The translations under genes were made by a program, and so were the position numbers. From positions 3,792-9,325 of the forward strand of contig PMOU01000221.1 in NCBI GenBank assembly GCA_003161205.1: a stretch of DNA of 5,534 bases. The letters run 5' to 3'. The notes under the pieces are model-generated. The model worked only from the letters and a program-made list of their open reading frames with translations, searched no databases and was not told the origin of the DNA. This DNA comes from Actinomycetota bacterium. Lineage in GTDB: Bacteria; Actinomycetota; Actinomycetes; Streptosporangiales; Streptosporangiaceae. Below are positions 1 through 5,534 of this stretch, one piece after another; position 1 is the first letter of the stretch; every line of letters begins with the position of its first letter.

Positions 1-1983
<1,983 letters not shown>

Positions 1984-2714
1984 CGCTCGGGTCGTCACCC
2001 GGCTCAGGGCGGCCGGCTGCGTTTTCGCCGAGGACGAGGCCCGGCTGCTCATCTCCGCCGCGCGGAACCCGGACGAGCTTGACGCCATGGTGGGCCGCCG
2101 CGCCGCCGGCCAGCCGCTTGAGCACGTCCTGGGCTGGGCGGAGTTCTGCGGGCGGCGGATAGCCGTGGCGCCGGGCGTGTTCGTGCCGCGGCGGCGTACG
2201 GAGTTCCTCGTCGCGCAGGCCACCGCCCTGGCCCGGCCGGGAGACGTCATCGTCGACCTATGCTGCGGCGCGGGCGCGATCGGCGCGGCGCTGGCCGCGG
2301 CCGTGGACCAGTCCGAGGTGCACGCGGCCGACATCGACGCGGCCGCCGTACGCTGCGCCCGGCAGAACGTGGCCGGGCAGGTTTACCAGGGCGACCTGTA
2401 CGAACCCCTGCCCGCCGGGCTGCGCGGCCGGGTCGCCGTCCTGGTCGCCAACGTGCCCTACGTGCCCACCCGGGAGATCGGGTTCCTGCCGCCGGAGGCC
2501 AGGACACATGAGCCGCGGACCGCCCTGGACGGCGGCCCGGACGGGCTCGACGTGCTGCGGCGGGTCGCCGCCGGGGCACCGCAGTGGCTGGCGCCCGGCG
2601 GCCATCTGCTCATCGAGACCAGCGATCGCCAGGTCTCCTCGGCCGAGGCGGCCTTCGCGGCCTGCGGCCTGGTCACCGGGGTGGCCCGGATGGAGGACCT
2701 GGACGCCACCGTCG

Positions 2715-3071
2715 TCATCGGCCGGCTTCCCGCGGACCGGCGATACTGATCCCGGCCCGGCCCCAGAATCCCAGGAAGCTCAGCGTGACCTCGTCGCCGG
2801 TCTCCAGCGTGAACTGGCGATCCGGGTCACTGGTGATCACGCGGATCTTGCGCTGCTTGCCGTCCGGCTTGGCGGTCCTGGCCGCGAGCTGACCGAGGGT
2901 GTCGATGAGCAGCGCGACGGCATCGGGAGCCACCGTCGCCGCCGGGTCCAGTGCGACCGCGACATCCCAGGTATGCAGGGCATGCTCGCCCAGCCGCATC
3001 CGCGCCAGCCCCGTGGTGTCCAGCTCCATCCCGAACATGCTCAGGTGCAGCTGGGCCTGGCCCGGTGCCAC
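2715..3071 (-). pseudogene. C-terminal remnant of a maleylpyruvate isomerase-family mycothiol-dependent enzyme
   Basis: The 118-residue minus-strand frame resembles the C-terminal half of the MDMPI/DinB-like family, whose members use mycothiol as cofactor or thiol partner. Visible family features are SMFGMELDTTGLARMR (11-26), MRLGEHALHTWDVAVALDP (25-43), a LIDTLGQLAARTAKPDG helix region (55-71) and the strand IRVITSDPDRQFTLETGDEVTL (76-97, split by family strands). Full-length relatives have about 150 more N-terminal residues with the metal-binding helical bundle. Upstream of the GTG at 3071 the frame stays open, but the translation is an Arg/Gly-rich, non-family sequence. After residue 98 the similarity also stops: the last 20 residues run into the 3' end of the methyltransferase, overlapping it tail to tail by 35 bp. 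Both ends are therefore missing, and a broken gene is the simplest reading. Family assignment is from remembered motifs, not a search. Confidence 0.6.
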
Positions 3072-3166
3072 GACTCGCCGTCGCTGCCGTCGCCGCCCTC
3101 GACCGCCCAGCTGACCAGGGCCATGATCCGCCTCGCCGCCGAACGCGGCTGCGGCGACCGCGGCTA

Positions 3167-3191
3167 GGGCCGATGGTTCGCCATCAAGCCC
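3167..3191 (+). other. Hairpin with UUCG tetraloop
   Basis: GATGG (3172-3176) and CCATC (3181-3185) enclose a TTCG loop. The outer bases GGGC (3167-3170) and GCCC (3188-3191) add four more pairs across a small C/AA internal loop. UUCG loops are especially stable in RNA, which suggests a plus-strand transcript. No T-run follows, so it is not a classical intrinsic terminator. It could limit read-through from the methyltransferase into the next unit, or be a leftover of the decayed region. Confidence 0.4.
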
Positions 3192-3244
3192 GTCGCCGCC
3201 GAGCCATCGCCCGGCAAAGCATCATAATAAGAACGTTTCTCACC

Positions 3245-3299
3245 AAATCACCACAATAGGGAGCGTTATCCCCTCGACAAATCGTCACGATAGGGCGCG
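3245..3299. repeat. Spaced direct repeat pair upstream of the phosphoesterase gene
   Basis: Two 21-bp copies, 3245-3265 and 3279-3299, match at 17 of 21 positions and start 34 bp apart (about three helical turns). Shared blocks are AAATC, CAC, ATAGGG and GCG. A weaker third relative, CATAATAAGAACGTTT, starts at 3223, 29 bp before the matching CACAATAG of copy one. The repeats lie 64-118 bp before the ATG at 3363, in the A+T-richest stretch of the window. That position fits an operator for a regulator binding on one face of the helix, but no regulator is visible here. Confidence 0.45.
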
Positions 3300-3310
3300 A
3301 TTGCTATTTA
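3282..3310 (+). promoter_or_regulatory. Possible promoter for the phosphoesterase gene
   Basis: TCGTCA (3282-3287) and TATTTA (3305-3310) are 17 bp apart and loosely resemble -35 and -10 hexamers (four and three matches to consensus). The second copy of the direct repeat overlaps the spacer and -35. The match is weak, and an alternative -10 such as TAAAGT at 3330 cannot be excluded. The local A+T richness supports promoter activity somewhere in 3220-3340. Confidence 0.25.
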
Positions 3311-3346
3311 TCTGACCGGGCCCACGCAGTAAAGTCGAGGCGACGC

Positions 3347-3359
3347 AAAGGGGCGGGGA
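3347..3359 (+). promoter_or_regulatory. Ribosome binding site of the phosphoesterase gene
   Basis: AAAGGGG (3347-3353) ends nine bases before the ATG at 3363, and a second G-run, GGGGA (3355-3359), ends three bases before it. The first has the better spacing. This purine-rich tract supports the ATG at 3363 as the true start, which matters because it fixes the absence of an N-terminal signal peptide. Confidence 0.65.
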
Positions 3360-3362
3360 TAA

Positions 3363-4772
3363 ATGAGCAACGGCAGCGGTCTGTCGTCTGTCAATTCAAT
3401 CGTGGTCCTCATGCTGGAGAACCGGTCATTCGACCACATGCTGGGCTATCTCTATCCGGGTAACGTGTCGCCGTCAGGCCAGCCTTTCGAGGGCCTGGCC
3501 GGAACCGAGTCGAATCCCGGCTCGAACGGCGCGCCGGTCACCGTGTTCGGCATCGAGCCGACGACAGCCAACGCCTATTTCATGCCGGGTGCCGACCCCG
3601 GCGAAGGCTATATGGCGACCAACGACCAGCTGTACGGCAGCAACGACGGCCCGGCATCCCCGGGTCTGGCGGCGCCGGGTCAGGGCTTCGTCACGAACTA
3701 CGCCTACAGCCTCAAGTGGGAGACCAACGAGAAGTGGTCGATCGAGGCTGGCACGGTCGAGGGCGACATCATGGGATGCTTCACCCCGGCCACGCTGCCC
3801 GTGCTGTCCGCGCTGGCCACCGGATACGCCGTCTGCGACCAGTGGTTCGCCTCGGTGCCGACCGAAACGCTGCCGAACCGCGCCTTCGCCTGCGCGGCGA
3901 CCAGCCAGGGTCACATGGACGACAAGACCCACACGTTTTCTTCTCCGACGATCTTCGGCCTGCTTGACGCGGCCAACCTGGGCTGGGCGGTGTACGGCTA
4001 CAGCGAAGAGCCGTTGACCAAGACGACGTTCACTCAGATCAGCGCGGCCGACGCCAGCCACTTCGGCAAGTTCGCCGAATTCCAGGCCGCCGCCGCGGCC
4101 GGCACCCTGCCGCCCTACACGTTCCTCGAACCCAGCTGGGGGTCGGCGGGCAACAGCCAGCACCCCCCGTATGACGTCGCCCTGGGCGAGCAGCTCATCC
4201 ACGACGTGTACGAAGCGCTGCGGGCGGGCCCGGGCTGGCCGGGGACGCTGCTGGTGATCACCTACGACGAACACGGCGGCTGCTTCGATCACGTGCCGCC
4301 GCCGTGGGGCGCGGTACCGCCCGACAGCGACACGGGGGAGTTCAGCTTCGGCTTCGACCGCTTCGGGGTCCGGGTGCCTACCGTGCTCGTGTCGCCGCTG
4401 ATCGCGCCGGGAACGGTGTACCGGGTGCCGGCCGGCGGGACGCCGCTGGATCACACCTCGATCCTGAAGACGGTGGAGCAGCGCTGGAACCTGCCCGCGC
4501 TGACCGCGCGCGACGCGGCCGCCCCCGCGTTCGGCGATGTGCTCACCCTGACCACGCCGCGAACGGATGACGTACTGGCCGGGGTCACCGTGCCCGTCTC
4601 GACGGGGACGAATCCCGCCGCCGGCACGGTCTCGCACCTGCAGGCCGTCCGGTCAGAACTGATCTCCCGGCAATTCGCTGCTGGCGTTACCCCCGCGAGT
4701 ACCCCGGCGAGCCCGGCCGCCAGCGCAGGCGGGAGTCCGGCCGCCAGCGCGACGGTTCCGCCGCCGGCTTGA
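3363..4772 (+). CDS. Phosphoesterase of the phospholipase C / acid phosphatase family
   Basis: A metal-dependent phosphoesterase (bacterial phospholipase C and AcpA-type acid phosphatase family), 469 residues; the substrate cannot be read from sequence. Metal- and phosphate-binding motifs appear in order. LENRSFDHMLG (18-28) gives E19 and N20, matching the Glu-Asn metal ligands known in AcpA. TLPNR (169-173) has T169 at the nucleophile position. YDEHGG (301-306) with FDH (308-310) supplies the Asp-Glu pair, and RVPTVLVSPL (337-346) and LDHTSILKT (362-370) are conserved core segments. The first strand, SIVVLMLENRSF, starts only 12 residues from the Met, so there is no Sec or Tat signal peptide, unlike secreted mycobacterial phospholipases C. 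Residues about 440-469 form a Pro/Ala/Ser tail with a repeated SPAASA element. The gene stands alone, with its own upstream region and ribosome binding site. Family assignment is firm; a cytoplasmic location is inferred. Confidence 0.92.
   Translation: MSNGSGLSSVNSIVVLMLENRSFDHMLGYLYPGNVSPSGQPFEGLAGTESNPGSNGAPVTVFGIEPTTANAYFMPGADPGEGYMATNDQLYGSNDGPASPGLAAPGQGFVTNYAYSLKWETNEKWSIEAGTVEGDIMGCFTPATLPVLSALATGYAVCDQWFASVPTETLPNRAFACAATSQGHMDDKTHTFSSPTIFGLLDAANLGWAVYGYSEEPLTKTTFTQISAADASHFGKFAEFQAAAAAGTLPPYTFLEPSWGSAGNSQHPPYDVALGEQLIHDVYEALRAGPGWPGTLLVITYDEHGGCFDHVPPPWGAVPPDSDTGEFSFGFDRFGVRVPTVLVSPLIAPGTVYRVPAGGTPLDHTSILKTVEQRWNLPALTARDAAAPAFGDVLTLTTPRTDDVLAGVTVPVSTGTNPAAGTVSHLQAVRSELISRQFAAGVTPASTPASPAASAGGSPAASATVPPPA
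4710..4750 (+). repeat. Short direct repeat coding the Pro/Ala/Ser tail
   Basis: Seventeen-base copies at 4710-4726 and 4734-4750 differ at one position and are offset by 24 bp (eight codons). They encode SPAASAGG followed by SPAASATV at the C-terminus of the phosphoesterase. This looks like a small in-frame duplication that lengthened a disordered tail. Confidence 0.7.
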
Positions 4773-4799
4773 CGCGGGCTCTCATCTCCTTTTAGCGTT

Positions 4800-4827
4800 T
4801 TGGTGCAAGAGAAAATAGGTCTAAATC
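4800..4827 (+). promoter_or_regulatory. Possible promoter of the membrane protein gene
   Basis: The gap after the phosphoesterase stop is A+T-rich from 4789 to 4830, unlike the coding DNA on either side. TTGGTG (4800-4805) and TAAATC (4822-4827), 16 bp apart, are the best hexamer pair I can find, but the -10 match is poor. No terminator-like hairpin is seen after 4772. Confidence 0.25.
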
Positions 4828-4835
4828 TGGTCAAC

Positions 4836-4848
4836 GGGGGACCAGCTG
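4836..4848 (+). promoter_or_regulatory. Strong Shine-Dalgarno-like G-run before an in-frame CTG
   Basis: GGGGGA at 4836-4841 lies four bases before CTG 4846-4848, in the membrane protein frame. No ATG, GTG or TTG in any frame is suitably placed after it. The codons from 4846 to 4908 already show the strong G/C third-base bias of coding DNA, so translation may begin here (reading MIQNDTEAG) rather than at the GTG at 4909. Confidence 0.35.
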
Positions 4849-4908
4849 ATCCAGAACGACACCGAGGCGGGCCATCCCGACGCCGGCGGCCCGCCTGCGG
4901 GCGGCCGG

Positions 4909-5534
4909 GTGCGTACGCTCGCGTCGGCTCCACCCGCGCTCGCCCACCCGCCTGCCCAGCCGTGGCTTGACCGCCGGTGGCTCATGGCCGCGTACGGCGT
5001 GTTCCTGGCGTATGCGGTCTTGTCCGCCATCTTCGCCGGAGACCGGGACCAGGTCTGGGCCATCTGGGCGGCGTGCGGCTACGCCGCGGCCCTGCTCCTG
5101 CTGTGGCGCTGGGGTGCCCGGACGGCCGCCGTGGCCGTGGCCGTGGCCGTGGCCGTGGTCGCGCCGCTGCTGGTGCTCTCTGTCGCATATCCGCTCGAGG
5201 CGGGCATGGTCGTCATCGACCGGTCGGCGACGCTGCTGATCCACCACGGCTCGCCTTACCTGCCGTCCGCGCAGGTGACCTCCTGGTTGTCCTATAACCC
5301 CTACCTGCCCGTGATGACCCTGTTCGGACTGCCGGGCGCGGCTGGCCTGGCCGGCCTGGCCGGGAACTCCGGGGTGTGGCTGGCCCTCGGCACGGTGGCG
5401 ATCCTCGGCGTCACGTTCCGGCTCGCGATGCCGCACCAGCACTGTGCCTCGTGCCGCCGCGACGCGCTGCTGGCCACGGCGATCGCGGTCGCCTCGCCCG
5501 TGCTCGCGCTCAACCTGGCCGTCATCACCACCGA
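4909..5534 (+). CDS. Polytopic membrane protein, DUF2029/GT87 mannosyltransferase-like, 3'-truncated
   Basis: The frame is open from after the TAA at 4822 to the window end, so the C-terminus is missing. The GTG at 4909 is the first standard start; ATG 4984 and the non-standard CTG 4846 are alternatives. A Pro/Ala-rich cytoplasmic leader precedes hydrophobic helices at about 4981-5037, 5050-5112 and 5122-5196. A polar loop follows, with VVIDRSATLL, HHGSPYLP (5242-5265) and YNPYLP (5293-5310), then helices at about 5371-5430 and 5461-5530. The PYLP...YNPYLP loop is typical of actinobacterial integral membrane proteins related to polyprenyl-phosphate-mannose-dependent mannosyltransferases, in which an early loop carries a catalytic Asp. 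The Asp codon at 5218-5220 is a candidate, by inference. Unusual points are a GCCGTG hexamer array within the third helix and an HQHCASC motif between later helices. Membrane location is secure; the enzyme activity is tentative. Confidence 0.75.
   Translation, partial: MRTLASAPPALAHPPAQPWLDRRWLMAAYGVFLAYAVLSAIFAGDRDQVWAIWAACGYAAALLLLWRWGARTAAVAVAVAVAVVAPLLVLSVAYPLEAGMVVIDRSATLLIHHGSPYLPSAQVTSWLSYNPYLPVMTLFGLPGAAGLAGLAGNSGVWLALGTVAILGVTFRLAMPHQHCASCRRDALLATAIAVASPVLALNLAVITT
5128..5157 (+). repeat. GCCGTG hexanucleotide repeat, five perfect copies
   Basis: Five uninterrupted copies of GCCGTG encode alternating Ala-Val in the third predicted transmembrane helix of the membrane protein. A copy-number change would add or remove two residues without a frameshift, so helix length could vary by replication slippage. 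Confidence 0.85.

Noticed and set aside
2247..2605. Two overlapping minus-strand frames within the methyltransferase gene
   Set aside because: Arg/Pro-rich shadows with no motif, lying over the conserved methyltransferase core.
2508..3167. 219-residue plus-strand open frame crossing the methyltransferase end and the gap
   Set aside because: It is an out-of-frame read of the methyltransferase followed by the antisense of the MDMPI remnant, with no consistent domain. Its last part (RAMIRLAAERG, then RWFAIKPVAAE after a stop) is curious, but I could not assign it.
3072..3240. Insertion sequence or transposase remnant in the gap
   Set aside because: No terminal inverted repeats, target duplication or DDE motif could be found; the basic-residue translations alone are not evidence.
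3474..4637. 387-residue minus-strand open frame antisense to the phosphoesterase
   Set aside because: Its Arg/Gly/His-rich composition is typical of the antisense of GC-rich coding DNA, it shows no family motif, and the plus-strand gene here is unambiguous.
4773..4835. Intrinsic terminator after the phosphoesterase gene
   Set aside because: There is a CCTTTTAG T-run, but no stem precedes it; I found no inverted repeat of four or more pairs suitably placed.
5128..5157. Short regular repeat considered as a CRISPR or iteron array
   Set aside because: The units are 6 bp with no spacers and sit in frame within a coding sequence, so this is a coding microsatellite.
4831..5442. 203-residue minus-strand open frame over the membrane protein gene, with a His-Gly-His-Gly run
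   Set aside because: The His-Gly run is just the GCCGTG array read backwards. The plus-strand frame has transmembrane helices and family-type PYLP motifs, so this is a shadow.

Overview
This 5.5 kb window comes from a GC-rich actinobacterium. The evidence is a strong G/C preference at third codon positions, GTG starts, an actinobacterial-type aconitase, an N5-glutamine methyltransferase-like gene typical of actinomycetes, and a remnant of a mycothiol-dependent enzyme family (mycothiol is an actinobacterial thiol). Nothing in the sequence allows a genus call. I see no rRNA, tRNA, CRISPR array or intact mobile element.

Layout. Positions 1-1983 (+) hold the C-terminal two thirds or so of aconitate hydratase, entering from the left edge. 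Its end overlaps, in another frame, the start of a PrmC/HemK-like methyltransferase gene that ends at 2749 (+). The overlap is built of 15-bp tandem repeats, and the true methyltransferase start is uncertain. Positions 2750-3362 carry no intact gene. They hold a C-terminal fragment of a maleylpyruvate-isomerase/DinB-like mycothiol-dependent enzyme on the minus strand (2715-3071), a UUCG-loop hairpin (3167-3191), and an A+T-richer stretch with spaced direct repeats that probably controls the next gene. Positions 3363-4772 (+) encode a phospholipase C/acid phosphatase-type phosphoesterase with no signal peptide. After an A+T-rich gap, a polytopic membrane protein resembling the DUF2029/GT87 mannosyltransferase-like families begins around 4846-4909 (+) and runs off the right edge.

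How the genes relate. Aconitase and the methyltransferase are probably co-transcribed, because they overlap and no terminator lies between them. The phosphoesterase and the membrane protein each have their own A+T-rich upstream region and look like separate units. No pathway obviously links all four. I see no convincing new multi-gene system here. The points most worth a second look are the repeat-built gene overlap with a possible CTG start, the promoter direct repeats before the phosphoesterase, the non-exported phosphoesterase itself, and a seven-codon A/T-ending island inside the aconitase gene.
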